Shown in pieces: positions 7,668-16,329 of a stretch of 19,868 bases of DNA. Origin of the DNA: Thermacetogenium sp. UBA4966 (GTDB lineage Bacteria > Bacillota > DSM-12270 > Thermacetogeniales > Thermacetogeniaceae); the NCBI GenBank assembly GCA_002397275.1, contig DHAA01000033.1, forward strand, positions 1 through 19,868. Reading direction: 5' to 3'. The notes below the pieces were generated by a model that made no database searches, was not told where the DNA came from, and saw only the letters and a program-made list of their open reading frames with translations. The stretch's first letter is position 1. The number at the start of each line of letters is the position of its first letter. A program made the position numbers and the translations under genes.

Positions 7668-8665
7668 TCCGCAGTATCCTTAAGGATGAGGCGGATAATC
7701 CTCTTGATTTCCTCTTCTGTGAAACAGGGGTTTCCCTTTCCCTCCTGCAGGTGAGCATGCCATGCTCCGGCGGCATCCGCCAGACAAGACTTAATCTCCT
7801 GCACTTTATTCTCTGCTTTTTGAGAATTTGTTGTTTTTATATCCCCTGAAAGATCCCAAATTATATCACCAGGCAAGGAAGAGAAATCTTTGTAACAGCA
7901 AGTCGTATCAATCACCGCTACTTTGATCTCCGGGAAAAGCAGCGCAGCCCACTCCGCGGGTTCGATCCAGGAATGAAATCCTTCCACTGTCCAGCCGCGG
8001 CTTAAGGCCTGGATAAGGATCTCCCGCATGATCATGGCGCCGCTTCCCGGAGATCCCCTGAGCAAATAGCGTTTTCTGCAGTCGGTCAAAGAACGGCTGA
8101 GAAAATCCACCTCTCCCAGTACGCCGACACCCCCGGCGAAATAGTGTTTTAGATTTGATTTTCTCCCCTGTAACTCCTCAACAAAGCCTGCGGCTTTTTT
8201 AAAAGTTCCTTTATCCGACAGGCCGGCATCTCCAAGACAATAAGAATCATGCATTATTCCGGCGGATTGCAATAATTGCTCAGCCTGATCATAGTTCAAA
8301 ACTCTATCATCTTCCGGCAGATCAGCTGCAGGCAGCTGCACAGTCACTACTTGAAGATGCGCAGGGAAATATTCCCGGCCGGCACATGGGTGGACGCCGC
8401 TGAGAACGCCGCATGCCCGTGAGGATATTATTAAACCCTCAAGAACCATTGGGTCCTCGGCCCGGTGAAAATAATCCACCGGCATACCACGGTCGGCCAG
8501 CGCCAATCCCAGCAAACGAATGACCAAACTCTGCCCCGCGGGCATATTCCCTTGGAGCAGGTACAATCTCTCTAATTCCATAAAAAAGTCGGGCCAATAT
8601 GATAAAAACCCTCTGCCGGTCAGGGCGCTGGCCAAGTAATATCCGCTCTCATTTTTTATCTCCAT
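7664..8665 (-). CDS. Two-repeat P-loop-like protein with degenerate Walker A motifs
   Basis: A 333-residue protein that I read as two homologous halves. Each half contains a YLL-x-G loop: LLQGNMPAGQS (36-46) and LLRGSPGSGAM (201-211). Each is followed by a helix, then a DGY/GWTVE-F-H strand and a hydrophobic strand. The second half starts with LKHYFAGG (172-179). This resembles the PRK06851-type putative ATPases of Firmicutes, which also have duplicated halves but keep GKS/T. Here the P-loop lysine is Q or A in both halves, so nucleotide hydrolysis is doubtful. The ATG at 8665 follows AGGTAGGG. No operon partner: the plus-strand genes converge on it and the PDZ gene lies 114 bases upstream. 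Family assignment is from memory of motif pattern; function unknown. Confidence 0.6.
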   Translation of the reverse strand: MEIKNESGYYLASALTGRGFLSYWPDFFMELERLYLLQGNMPAGQSLVIRLLGLALADRGMPVDYFHRAEDPMVLEGLIISSRACGVLSGVHPCAGREYFPAHLQVVTVQLPAADLPEDDRVLNYDQAEQLLQSAGIMHDSYCLGDAGLSDKGTFKKAAGFVEELQGRKSNLKHYFAGGVGVLGEVDFLSRSLTDCRKRYLLRGSPGSGAMIMREILIQALSRGWTVEGFHSWIEPAEWAALLFPEIKVAVIDTTCCYKDFSSLPGDIIWDLSGDIKTTNSQKAENKVQEIKSCLADAAGAWHAHLQEGKGNPCFTEEEIKRIIRLILKDTAD

Positions 8666-8752
8666 ATCCCTACCTGCTAAAAAAAGCCAAGCAGCTGCTC
8701 ACCCCCTGCAGTATTTTCTACATCTTATTAGAAAAGGGAAAGAGGTGTGACT

Positions 8753-8765
8753 GGTTGGTGGTTGG
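8753..8765 (+). repeat. Dispersed G-rich repeat, copy 3 (GGTTGGTGGTTGG)
   Basis: Identical 13-base core to 6298-6310, located in the 114-base gap just after the 3' end of the MinJ-like gene. All three copies in the window lie at gene ends or in gaps. Confidence 0.55.
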
Positions 8766-8779
8766 TACTATACCTTGCT

Positions 8780-10015
8780 CTATCTTGATCTGAAGCGGCG
8801 GATGAGGTTTTTGAGGGGGCTGCCCATGACAAAATCGACGTTAGGGTAATCCCCCGGCTCGGGAACGGTGATTTCACCGAAATGCGGCCCGGCTTCCCTG
8901 CGCACTCTGATCTGCCTGGTTATTCCATTTTCATTGGATATTTCCGCCATAAAGGAGTCTCCCGCAAGCCTGAGCATCTGAGAGAGCTCATAGCGGGAAT
9001 TAACAGACAGGCCGTCCACGCTGAGAATTATATCCCCGGACTTTATTCCGGCAAGATGGGCGGGGGATCCCTTGAACACATCCAAGATCATCACTCCGGC
9101 TGCGGGAGGGACAAAGCGAGGTTTTCCCTGCAGTTCCTCGCGGCGCCCCAGGAAAACCAGCAGTTCATGGCCCAGAGGTGAGAACAGCGCGGGAATAACA
9201 GCCAGCCGGGGAAAGTGAGAAGCCACAACGGCAAGCCCCAGCAGGATAATGCTGTAACATGCCAGATGCGCGGCGGAACGTCTTGTGCGTTCCCGGGGAA
9301 GGCAGGTAACAGCCAACTCTCCGTAACCCAGCGCCGCCACAACAGGCAATATTTGGTAGGCAGGCTCCCGGCCTGCGGCCAGATCCCAGGGGCGAATCAA
9401 CGGCCACCACTGAGGCATCTTGATCATTTCTCCCGCCGTTTGATCCGCTGCGCCTAACAGGATCATCATCACAGCCAGCGGTATCGGCCAGAATTTCTGG
9501 AGATTAAAGGCGCCCACCACACGCCCCGCGGGGTTGCGTACATAAACAGGAAGGGGTTCCTGTCCCCCGCTCAGCAAAATCAAGATGCTTTCCACCAGGT
9601 GCAGCACCGCGACCAACCCCATCAGGCCCGGGACATTAACCTGTGGATATCCAAATAAGAGAGAGATTACGGCCAGGATACCGCCCGCATAGGAGAAACA
9701 TAATAGTCTCGGGCTGATCAGCATCAGCAGCAATGCAATAACCCAGAGCCAGGCCACCCCTATCCCATTGATCGTCACGCCGAAAATGATCATGAGAAAA
9801 CTTCCTAAAAACCCTCCGATAACCCCGTAAACCAAAGCTATCAGAGAAACACGCAGGGATGAATCGCGCCGGCCGTAAATTGATTCCTTGGTCTTCAGCA
9901 TGCGGCGATACTGTGTCCAGACGAGAACCACCACAATCCAGAAAAACGGCTCGCCCAGCACCCGTAAGACGACGAGCAGTGAATGAGAGAGAATACTGGA
10001 CCAGGAAAAATCCAT
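8780..10015 (-). CDS. MinJ-like polytopic membrane protein with C-terminal PDZ domain
   Basis: A 411-residue protein. The first ~290 residues hold seven or eight hydrophobic segments. A PDZ domain spans about 298-375, with the carboxylate-binding loop region VPPAAGVMI and the typical SPAHLAGIKSGDIILSVDG core. A short basic tail (RRFRSR) ends it. Length and order (membrane region then PDZ) match MinJ of Bacillus subtilis, which links DivIVA to MinD at division sites and lies near ctpB and ftsEX there, as here. It starts 12 bases after the S41 protease stop, so it should be cotranscribed with it. A role in division-site selection is inferred from architecture and neighbourhood. Other Firmicute membrane PDZ proteins have similar layouts, so the function is not proven. 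Confidence 0.7.
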   Translation of the reverse strand: MDFSWSSILSHSLLVVLRVLGEPFFWIVVVLVWTQYRRMLKTKESIYGRRDSSLRVSLIALVYGVIGGFLGSFLMIIFGVTINGIGVAWLWVIALLLMLISPRLLCFSYAGGILAVISLLFGYPQVNVPGLMGLVAVLHLVESILILLSGGQEPLPVYVRNPAGRVVGAFNLQKFWPIPLAVMMILLGAADQTAGEMIKMPQWWPLIRPWDLAAGREPAYQILPVVAALGYGELAVTCLPRERTRRSAAHLACYSIILLGLAVVASHFPRLAVIPALFSPLGHELLVFLGRREELQGKPRFVPPAAGVMILDVFKGSPAHLAGIKSGDIILSVDGLSVNSRYELSQMLRLAGDSFMAEISNENGITRQIRVRREAGPHFGEITVPEPGDYPNVDFVMGSPLKNLIRRFRSR

Positions 10016-10026
10016 CTAACAGCCCC

Positions 10027-11196
10027 CTACGCCGCCTTTTTGTCTTTCTGCAGCCGCTCCTCAAGAATTTCAACGGCCTTTTCCAACTGCAGATCCTTCT
10101 CCGCATCCTCCGGCTGTTCAACAACCACGTCCGGGCCTATTCCCTTTTTATGGATGTCATGCCCGTCGGGAGTGAGGTATTTGTTGGTGGTCAGTTTGAC
10201 TCCCTCTTTGTTGCCTAAGTTAAAAACAGTCTGTACCAGCCCCTTGCCAAAGGAACGCGTTCCGACCAGCACTCCGCTTTCCGAGTCTTTGATAGCGCCG
10301 GCGACGATTTCGGAAGCGCTGGCGCTCCCCCCATCGATCAGCACTACGAGAGGCGTTTTCACCTCCGGCTCGCTCCTGGCTGAATCCAGAACATCCTCTT
10401 TCCCATCACGCTGAACGATACGCACAACAGGACCCTGCTTCAGAAAATACCCCGCTACTTCTATAGCTGCCTGGAGATCCCCCCCGGGATTCCCGCGCAG
10501 GTCTAAAACCAACCCGCTGTATTGAGCCTCTTCCAGTTCATCCAATGCAGAGCGCAGCTGAGCGTTTGTGCTGGCCCGATTGAAATGAAGCACCCTCAAG
10601 TAGCCGATGCCCGGATAATCAGCAAGCATTTTGCCGGTCACTGAAGGCACGGAGATCTGTTCTCTGGTCAGTTCCGCAGTAAAGGTTCGGTTCTCTTCTT
10701 TGCGCACAATTTTCACAGTAACGGTTGTGCCCGGTTCCCCCCGAAGAATCGCTGCTGCTTCGATAGTAGTCATATTTTTGGTGTCCTGATCGCCGATCCT
10801 GGCAATCACATCTCCGCTCTTGAGCCCCGCACGAGCCGCAGGGGTCCCGGGCAAAGGAGCGACCACCACCAGCTGCTTATCCTGATCGACATCGATTTCC
10901 ACGCCTATTCCGCCAAAGGTCCCTTCTATCTGAAGATTGAGCTCCTTGAAGGCATCCTCGTCCAGATATACCGAATACGGGTCATCCAGGGCTTCGACCA
11001 TCCCCTTCACCGCCCCATTCACCAGATCAGATGTGCTGACTTCGTCAAGATATTGGCTTTTAATGAGGAAATAGGTACTGATCAGTTTATCAACATTATT
11101 CTTGTTCGCCCAATAATAAAGCCCCCCTAACGCCCCTCCGATCAGCAGAATGAGTACAGCTGCGGCTGTAATACGAAAACTACGGGTTTTCAGCAT
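10027..11196 (-). CDS. ctpA: S41 family C-terminal processing peptidase (CtpA/CtpB type)
   Basis: A membrane-anchored serine protease of 389 residues that cleaves substrate C-termini outside the membrane. A signal anchor is at about 9-28. The PDZ domain (about 85-165) has TFGGIGVEI and the AGLKSGDVIARI core. The protease domain contains LDLRGNPGG and GGSASASE. Catalytic Ser293 and Lys318 are 25 residues apart, with Gln322 four residues after Lys, as in CtpB and Prc. I chose the ATG at 11196, five bases after GGAGG. A GTG at 11202 overlaps that ribosome binding site and is unlikely. In Bacillus, CtpB acts in sporulation signalling; here the neighbours (FtsEX, M23 peptidase, MinJ-like) point to envelope or division work. 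Confidence 0.93.
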   Translation of the reverse strand: MLKTRSFRITAAAVLILLIGGALGGLYYWANKNNVDKLISTYFLIKSQYLDEVSTSDLVNGAVKGMVEALDDPYSVYLDEDAFKELNLQIEGTFGGIGVEIDVDQDKQLVVVAPLPGTPAARAGLKSGDVIARIGDQDTKNMTTIEAAAILRGEPGTTVTVKIVRKEENRTFTAELTREQISVPSVTGKMLADYPGIGYLRVLHFNRASTNAQLRSALDELEEAQYSGLVLDLRGNPGGDLQAAIEVAGYFLKQGPVVRIVQRDGKEDVLDSARSEPEVKTPLVVLIDGGSASASEIVAGAIKDSESGVLVGTRSFGKGLVQTVFNLGNKEGVKLTTNKYLTPDGHDIHKKGIGPDVVVEQPEDAEKDLQLEKAVEILEERLQKDKKAA

Positions 11197-11286
11197 ATAC
11201 ACCTCCTGAATATCTTTCCTGATATAGCCATCATATGAATAATATTACACTATTATTATTTTTTTTGGAAGTCGACAACATGATCA

Positions 11287-11374
11287 ATTATACACTTTTT
11301 TGGCGATACGGGAAACGCGAAGAGTAACAAAATCGCCCCGTCTCCGAGCCATGCCGGTCCGAAGCGGAGCGATT
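11287..11374 (-). promoter_or_regulatory. Candidate promoter and hairpin between the M23 gene and the S41 protease gene
   Basis: Reading the minus strand, a stem can form from AATCGCTCCG (11374-11365) and CGGAG...CGATT (about 11345-11331) with a bulge. It is followed by a short T run, so it could be a weak terminator for the M23 gene. Further on, a TATAAT (11292-11287) lies about 90 bases before the protease start, with only a weak -35 (TTTCCC, 17-base spacing). Both calls are tentative. The rest of this 274-base gap shows nothing I can name. Confidence 0.3.
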
Positions 11375-11470
11375 CAGCATCTTTGTTGCATCTATAATTT
11401 AGCGGAACAAACTGCCTCTCAATCGATCAGGTGCTACAGCCTGCCCCTCCCCTGCCCCTAAATGTATTCG

Positions 11471-12625
11471 TTATAAATAGTTCACAGGATTGGTGTGGTT
11501 CCCGTTAATGCGTACCTCAAAGTGAAGGTGAGGTCCTGTGCTGTTGCCGGTGCTGCCCACTTTACCAACAACCTGCCCCTGGTTGACACCGGCGCCGTTG
11601 CCCACTGCTATGCTGGACATGTGACCGTATAATGTAGAAACCCCTCCGCCGTGGTCGATGACCACTGTATTCCCATACCCGCTCATCCAACCGGCGTAAA
11701 TCACCATGCCACCGTCAGCGGCCCAAATAGGGCTGCCATAAGAAGCGCCAAAATCTATCCCGGTATGCATCTTATACTGTCCCGAAATAGGGTGCCACCG
11801 CATTCCGTAACCGGATGTAACGCCGCCGTTGGCCGGCTTGATAAAGCGGCCTGTACCCTTACGCGGCGACTGGCTTGATGAATTAGACGAACCACTGGAT
11901 TGATATTGCTGGATAATCTGCGTTATCTGCCGGGAGGCTGCCTCCATTTCCTGAACGGCGCGTTCGCTAGCCGCCTTGTCGGACTGCAGGCTGCTCAGAG
12001 TCGTTTTCCTGTCCTGCCCGCGCGCAGCCAAATAGGTCTTTTTGGCTGTGGTCGTCCTCTTGAGCACGACCGCCTCTTCCTTTTTGGCTTCCAGCTGCCG
12101 CTTCTCACGGGCGACGCGGTCTCTTTCGGCAGACAGTTCACCGACCAGCTTGGAATCCTGGTCCGCTATATATTTCATCAGATCAAAGCGCGTCAGAAAA
12201 TCGCTCATGCTGGTACTCTCCAAAAGCACTCCCAGGAAGGAAAGGTTCCCCTCCATATACATATCACGCAGCCGCTGGTTGAAGATCTCCGTCCGTTCCT
12301 GGAGCTTTTCCTCTCTCTGCCGCAGCTCTTTTTCATTCTGCTCTATTGATTTTTGCAGTGCCGAAAGCTCTCCGTCGATCCGCTCCAGGTCCTGGGACGC
12401 TTGAGAGATATCCCGGTCGATGTCGTCCAGTTCCTGGAGGACATCCTTTTGTTTCTTCTGATTTTCATTGATCTGCTTCTTTTGCTCTTCGATCTGGCGG
12501 TTAACCTTGGACAGTTCGTCTTTCTTTTTTTGTAGATCCGACGCCTGACCCGGCGCCAACTGGCTGAAGATCAGGATCACACCGATTAAAATGCCCACGA
12601 CTATTTTGCTGAATCTTTTTTGCAT
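11471..12625 (-). CDS. Secreted coiled-coil M23 (LytM) peptidase, EnvC-like, FtsEX-linked
   Basis: A 384-residue exported peptidoglycan hydrolase. The signal peptide occupies about 1-28 (ending GQAS). A long heptad-rich coiled coil spans about 29-245, then a serine-rich linker, then a C-terminal LytM domain (about 270-384). Zinc ligands are intact: HTGID (first H and D) and HLHFE (HxH). EnvC of Proteobacteria shares the order but has lost its zinc site, so this protein is probably itself an enzyme. Position right after ftsEX suggests that FtsX activates it through the coiled coil, as FtsEX does with EnvC, CwlO or PcsB. I chose the ATG at 12625, with GGGGG upstream. A longer frame to 12769 adds an N-terminus that would bury the signal peptide. 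The gap 12626-12804 holds no gene. Confidence 0.92.
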   Translation of the reverse strand: MQKRFSKIVVGILIGVILIFSQLAPGQASDLQKKKDELSKVNRQIEEQKKQINENQKKQKDVLQELDDIDRDISQASQDLERIDGELSALQKSIEQNEKELRQREEKLQERTEIFNQRLRDMYMEGNLSFLGVLLESTSMSDFLTRFDLMKYIADQDSKLVGELSAERDRVAREKRQLEAKKEEAVVLKRTTTAKKTYLAARGQDRKTTLSSLQSDKAASERAVQEMEAASRQITQIIQQYQSSGSSNSSSQSPRKGTGRFIKPANGGVTSGYGMRWHPISGQYKMHTGIDFGASYGSPIWAADGGMVIYAGWMSGYGNTVVIDHGGGVSTLYGHMSSIAVGNGAGVNQGQVVGKVGSTGNSTGPHLHFEVRINGNHTNPVNYL

Positions 12626-12804
12626 CGTTACCCCCTTCTTACTCACGCAATATAATAATTTATCTTTCTTCCGACGCCGGACCTCTGGCTTCCCACATCT
12701 ATCCGCTCTTTTTTGTATACGGCATGCTTTGCTTTGCCGCTGTCTCGAGAACAGTTGTCTGAAGCCCAAGACCCGCTGCCGGTCATTTGCAATAGTTGCG
12801 TATT

Positions 12805-13698
12805 TTAAACGCTCAGATATTTACGCACAGAGATTGTGCTGCCGATAGCTCCTAAAACAACGCCCCCTGCCAGCAAACCCTCGAAAATAAGCAGTAATTG
12901 CCCGCCGCCGCTTACCAAAGGCAAAAATGGTATGGTTTCCTGAAGTTTCGCGGTCAGCATCCCGTAGGAAAAATATAGAATGCCTACTGCCAGCAGAGCC
13001 CCCACACAACCGAGAATAATTCCCTCCAGCAGAAAGGGCCAGCGCACAAACCAGTCGGTAGCGCCCACATATTTCATGATGCTGATCTCCCGGCGCCTGG
13101 CGAAGAGCGTGAGGCGCGTGGTAGTGGCGATCAGGAAAACAGCGCATATTCCCAGCAAAACGATGACCGTCAGGCCGATGATGCGCACCCAGTTGTTGAG
13201 CTTGAACAGCTTGTTCACCACTTCCTGCTCATAGCGCACCTTTTCCACTCCGGGAAGCCTGCCGATTTTCGCCGCCGCGGCATCCACCTCCTGTGGGTCC
13301 CGGGTTTTAATTTTATAAGCGTCAGGAAGGGGGTTTTTGTCGCCAAGGGTGTCTCGAATATCTGTTCCCTGTCCCATCCATCCCTCCAGAGAGGCCAAAC
13401 CCTCCTCCCGGGGGATGAACTCCGCCTCTTTAACTCCGGAAACGCTTTTCAGCAGAGGTTCCATGGCCATAGCTTCCTTTTGCGAAACATCCTCTTTCAA
13501 AAAAACCATAATTTCAATATTGGACTCGACGGTCCGGGCAATCTGATTGGTATTGATTACCAGAAGCAGCCCCACCCCCAATACCAACAGGGAAATCGCG
13601 GTTGTTCCCACAGCCGCAAAGTTGAGCAGGCTGTTGTGTTTCAGGGAACGCCCTACTTCCTGCAAAATGTAGTAAGCCTGTCTAAGTAGCATTCGCAT
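12805..13698 (-). CDS. ftsX: Cell division ABC transporter permease FtsX
   Basis: FtsX is the membrane half of FtsEX, which does not transport but transmits ATP hydrolysis to peptidoglycan hydrolases outside the cell. The ~297-residue product has four membrane segments: one at about 28-50, then a large extracytoplasmic loop (about 55-165), then about 172-195, 220-245 and 265-285. FARRREISIMKYVGAT between segments two and three is the conserved FtsX cytoplasmic motif. The ATG at 13698 follows GGGG by five bases; 13692 and a GTG at 13704 are alternatives. It overlaps the ftsE 3' end by 17 bases, so the pair is translationally coupled. Confidence 0.95.
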   Translation of the reverse strand: MRMLLRQAYYILQEVGRSLKHNSLLNFAAVGTTAISLLVLGVGLLLVINTNQIARTVESNIEIMVFLKEDVSQKEAMAMEPLLKSVSGVKEAEFIPREEGLASLEGWMGQGTDIRDTLGDKNPLPDAYKIKTRDPQEVDAAAAKIGRLPGVEKVRYEQEVVNKLFKLNNWVRIIGLTVIVLLGICAVFLIATTTRLTLFARRREISIMKYVGATDWFVRWPFLLEGIILGCVGALLAVGILYFSYGMLTAKLQETIPFLPLVSGGGQLLLIFEGLLAGGVVLGAIGSTISVRKYLSV

Positions 13699-14368
13699 AA
13701 ACACCCCGGTGCTCGTCCCGGACGATTTCTCCGCAGTTGAGAGCGACTACCCGCTGACGCATGGCATCGACAATTTCTTTGGCGTGTGTGGCGATGATCA
13801 CTGTGGTCCCTCGTTTGCTTATCTCCTGAAAACAGTCCATGATCTCCCAGGATGTATCGATATCCAGATTGCCTGTAGGCTCATCGGCGATCATAATCGA
13901 CGGGCTGTTGACCAGGGCGCGGGCGATAGCCGCCCGCTGCTGCTCCCCTCCGGAAAGCTGCGGCGGGTAATCATCCATCCGCTTTCCCAGACCGACCAGC
14001 TTGAGAACCTGCGGCACCCGCTCGGTGATCTCCGACCTGCCGGCACAGATCACCTTCATGGCAAAGGCGACGTTTTCAAAAACCGTGCGATCAGGCAGCA
14101 GCCGGAAATCCTGAAAAACCATACCGATGCGGCGACGCAAAGCAGGAACTTCCCCCGACTTCATCCTGATCACGCTGCGCCCCCCTATATAGATCTGGCC
14201 CTTCGTCGGCAGTTCCTCTCTGAAAATCAGTTTGACAATTGTCGATTTCCCCGCTCCGCTTGGTCCTACGATAAAGACGAATTCTCCCTTATCTATCTGC
14301 AGGGATACTTCCTGGAGAGCCCTGACTCCGTTGGGGTAAATTTTTGAAACATTGAAAAAACTGATCAT
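13682..14368 (-). CDS. ftsE: Cell division ABC transporter ATP-binding protein FtsE
   Basis: The 228-residue ATPase partner of FtsX. Walker A GPSGAGKST (about 35-43), Q-loop FQDFRLL, signature LSGGEQQR (about 137-144), Walker B IMIADEPTGNLD and switch histidine ATH are all intact. I chose the ATG at 14368 (MISFFNVSK), eight bases after GGAG. A longer frame to 14407 starts inside the preceding terminator region and adds residues that the family lacks. It heads the ftsE-ftsX-M23-S41-PDZ cluster, which lies downstream of the transketolase terminator and thus should have its own promoter in 14369-14405. I could not pick one out. Confidence 0.96.
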   Translation of the reverse strand: MISFFNVSKIYPNGVRALQEVSLQIDKGEFVFIVGPSGAGKSTIVKLIFREELPTKGQIYIGGRSVIRMKSGEVPALRRRIGMVFQDFRLLPDRTVFENVAFAMKVICAGRSEITERVPQVLKLVGLGKRMDDYPPQLSGGEQQRAAIARALVNSPSIMIADEPTGNLDIDTSWEIMDCFQEISKRGTTVIIATHAKEIVDAMRQRVVALNCGEIVRDEHRGVYANAT

Positions 14369-14405
14369 TGCTTCCACTCCTGCTGCGAATTTTCGCAATA
14401 TTCCC

Positions 14406-14443
14406 AAAAAGAAAACAACTTCCCCCTATTGGAAGTTGTTTTC
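14406..14443 (-). terminator. Rho-independent terminator after the transketolase operon
   Basis: A perfect 13-base-pair stem (GAAAACAACTTCC with GGAAGTTGTTTTC) surrounds the 7-base loop at 14424-14430. On the minus strand it is followed by TTTTCTTTTT, so it ends transcription from the transketolase genes before ftsE. Confidence 0.85.
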
Positions 14444-14503
14444 GACATTAATTAAGAATATCCTTTTTAGTTACGACATAAAATTTCTTCCTCGACTAGT
14501 TTT

Positions 14504-15451
14504 TTATGGATTACCAGACCGCTCTATAACACGCCGCACAGCGCCGGCGATATGTTTCGCGGTCAACCCGCAGGTTTCCAGCAGCTGCTCGGGGCTCCCT
14601 GATTCTCCAAAGCGATCCCGTATCCCTACCCTCTCCAGAGGAACAGGGTGGTTTTCGCCGAGGACCTCGGCTACCGCGCTCCCCAGCCCACCGTAAATAG
14701 AGTGCTCCTCCGCGGTTACCACAGCGCCTGTTTTCCTTGCCATCTTGATAATCATCTCCCGGTCCAGAGGTTTCACCGTGGAAACATTGACAACCGCGGC
14801 CTCCGTCCCTTCCTCCGCCAACAGCAAGGCGGCATCCAAAGCCCGGGAAACCATGAGCCCCAGGGCAAAGATCACGGCGTCCCCGCCCTGGCGGAGAAGC
14901 GCCGCCCTGCCGATCTGAAACCGGTAATCTTCCGCAAAAATATCTGGAAAAGCGGGCCGCCCCAGCCTGATATACACCGGCCCCTGCATCTCGACCGCCG
15001 CGGTTACCGCCTGAGCGGTTTCCAGGGCATCCGCCGGAACAATCACCGTCATATTGGGCAGAGTGCGCATCAGGGAGATATCCTCCACAGTTTGGTGGCT
15101 GGCGCCGTCCTCTCCCACACTGACCCCGGCATGAGTGGCGACGATCTTTACATTTAATCCCGGATAGGCGATGGCGGTGCGCACCTGGTCATAGGCCCGC
15201 CCGGTGGCGAAAACAGCAAAGGTGCTGGCACAGGGTATCTTTCCCGCTAAAGCGAATCCGGCCGCGGCGCCCATCATATTCTGCTCCGCGATCCCCATAT
15301 CAAAAAAACGATCCGGAAAACGCCCGGCAAACTCGCTGGTCTTGGTTGATTTTGACAGATCGGCATCCAGCACGACCAGCTCCGGACAATTTTTGCCCAA
15401 TTCCACCAGGGTCCGCCCATATGCCTCACGGGTAGAGCTTTTCTTCTGCAT
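14504..15451 (-). CDS. Transketolase, C-terminal subunit
   Basis: A 315-residue subunit carrying the pyrimidine-binding and C-terminal domains of a two-gene transketolase, which moves two-carbon units in the pentose phosphate pathway. The catalytic glutamate motif appears as DMGIAEQNMMGAAAG (about 50-64), and the cofactor-domain helix GEDGASHQ with the proline-rich NMTVIVPAD follow. The C-terminal domain begins near residue 190. The ATG at 15451 has GGAGG 11 bases upstream. A TTG at 15484 overlaps the tktN stop as TTGA but would place the ribosome binding site inside the gene. It is cotranscribed with the N-terminal subunit. Confidence 0.94.
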   Translation of the reverse strand: MQKKSSTREAYGRTLVELGKNCPELVVLDADLSKSTKTSEFAGRFPDRFFDMGIAEQNMMGAAAGFALAGKIPCASTFAVFATGRAYDQVRTAIAYPGLNVKIVATHAGVSVGEDGASHQTVEDISLMRTLPNMTVIVPADALETAQAVTAAVEMQGPVYIRLGRPAFPDIFAEDYRFQIGRAALLRQGGDAVIFALGLMVSRALDAALLLAEEGTEAAVVNVSTVKPLDREMIIKMARKTGAVVTAEEHSIYGGLGSAVAEVLGENHPVPLERVGIRDRFGESGSPEQLLETCGLTAKHIAGAVRRVIERSGNP

Positions 15452-15480
15452 AACTGTCCGTTCCTCCTTTTTTGCCTCAA

Positions 15481-16314
15481 TCAACTGCCGGCGCCCAGCT
15501 CGTCCAGCGCCTGTCCCGCTTGTTGGGCATTAGGCGCTTTGCCGTGCCAGCCGGCGTCATTTTCCATAAAAGAGACCCCTTTCCCTTTGACGGTCCTGGC
15601 GACGATCATAGACGGCCTGTCCTTAACACCTGCCGCCCAGGCGAAGGCGTCGAGGAGATCACGGAAATCATGCCCGTCCGCCTCCCGCACCGCCCAGCCG
15701 AAGGAACGCCACTTTTCAGGGAGGGGCAACGGGGACATCACCTCTCTGATGGGGCCGTCGATCTGCAAACCGTTATAATCAAGGACAGCGGTAAGGTTAT
15801 CCGCCCGATAGTGAGCCGCAGCCATCGCCGCTTCCCAAACCTGCCCCTCTTCGCTTTCGCCGTCCCCCAGAAGGACGTAAACCCTGTAATCCCGCTGATC
15901 AAGCTTTCCGGCTAAAGCGATGCCCAGTCCCATAGACAAACCCTGTCCCAGCGACCCTGTCGAAGCCTCGACACCCGGAAGCATCCCCCGCGACGGGTGT
16001 CCCTGCAGCCGCGTCCCCAATTTGCGGAGGGTGAGCAGTTCCTCTCTAGGAAAAAAGCCCCGTCCTGCCAGCGCAGCATAAAGAAGGGGAGCGGCATGAC
16101 CCTTGCTCAGAATAAACCTGTCCCGGTCAGACCACTCGGGCTGATCCGGCTGCAAACGCAAGACGCGGAAATATAAAGCCGTCACAATTTCGACGCTGGA
16201 AAGGCTCCCTCCCGGATGTCCTGATCCCGCCTCCGCCAGCATCTTGATGATATCCCCCCTGATCAGCCGCGCCTTTTCTTCCAGATCCTTAATCAACTGT
16301 TGATTCTCAGACAT
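15481..16314 (-). CDS. Transketolase, N-terminal (thiamine diphosphate binding) subunit
   Basis: A 277-residue subunit with SGHPGGSLSS (about 31-40), the ILSKGHAAPLLYA segment, and the thiamine diphosphate motif starting GDGES and ending LDYNGLQ (about 149-183). Complete and of family length. The ATG at 16314 follows GGAGG by seven bases. It sits 15 bases after the stop of the yitT remnant, as the degraded tktN copy sits after intact yitT, so the ancestral operon was probably yitT-tktN-tktC. Its first ~555 bases belong to the left copy of the direct repeat. Its promoter is probably the yitT-type promoter at 16527-16554. Confidence 0.95.
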   Translation of the reverse strand: MSENQQLIKDLEEKARLIRGDIIKMLAEAGSGHPGGSLSSVEIVTALYFRVLRLQPDQPEWSDRDRFILSKGHAAPLLYAALAGRGFFPREELLTLRKLGTRLQGHPSRGMLPGVEASTGSLGQGLSMGLGIALAGKLDQRDYRVYVLLGDGESEEGQVWEAAMAAAHYRADNLTAVLDYNGLQIDGPIREVMSPLPLPEKWRSFGWAVREADGHDFRDLLDAFAWAAGVKDRPSMIVARTVKGKGVSFMENDAGWHGKAPNAQQAGQALDELGAGS

Positions 16315-16329
16315 AACCTGCCTCCTCGC

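Noticed and set aside
8688..8697. AGCAGCTGCT palindrome as a terminator
   Set aside because: A perfect palindrome has no loop, and the T run on the minus strand is separated from it; it is too weak to call.
11203..11470. Cyclic dinucleotide riboswitch ahead of the envelope protease
   Set aside because: A stem is possible, but none of the conserved bases of the known c-di-GMP or c-di-AMP classes could be matched by eye. A covariance-model scan would decide.
12626..12769. N-terminal extension of the M23 peptidase to 12769
   Set aside because: It would place about 48 arginine- and lysine-rich residues before a clear signal peptide, and a good ribosome binding site precedes the ATG at 12625.
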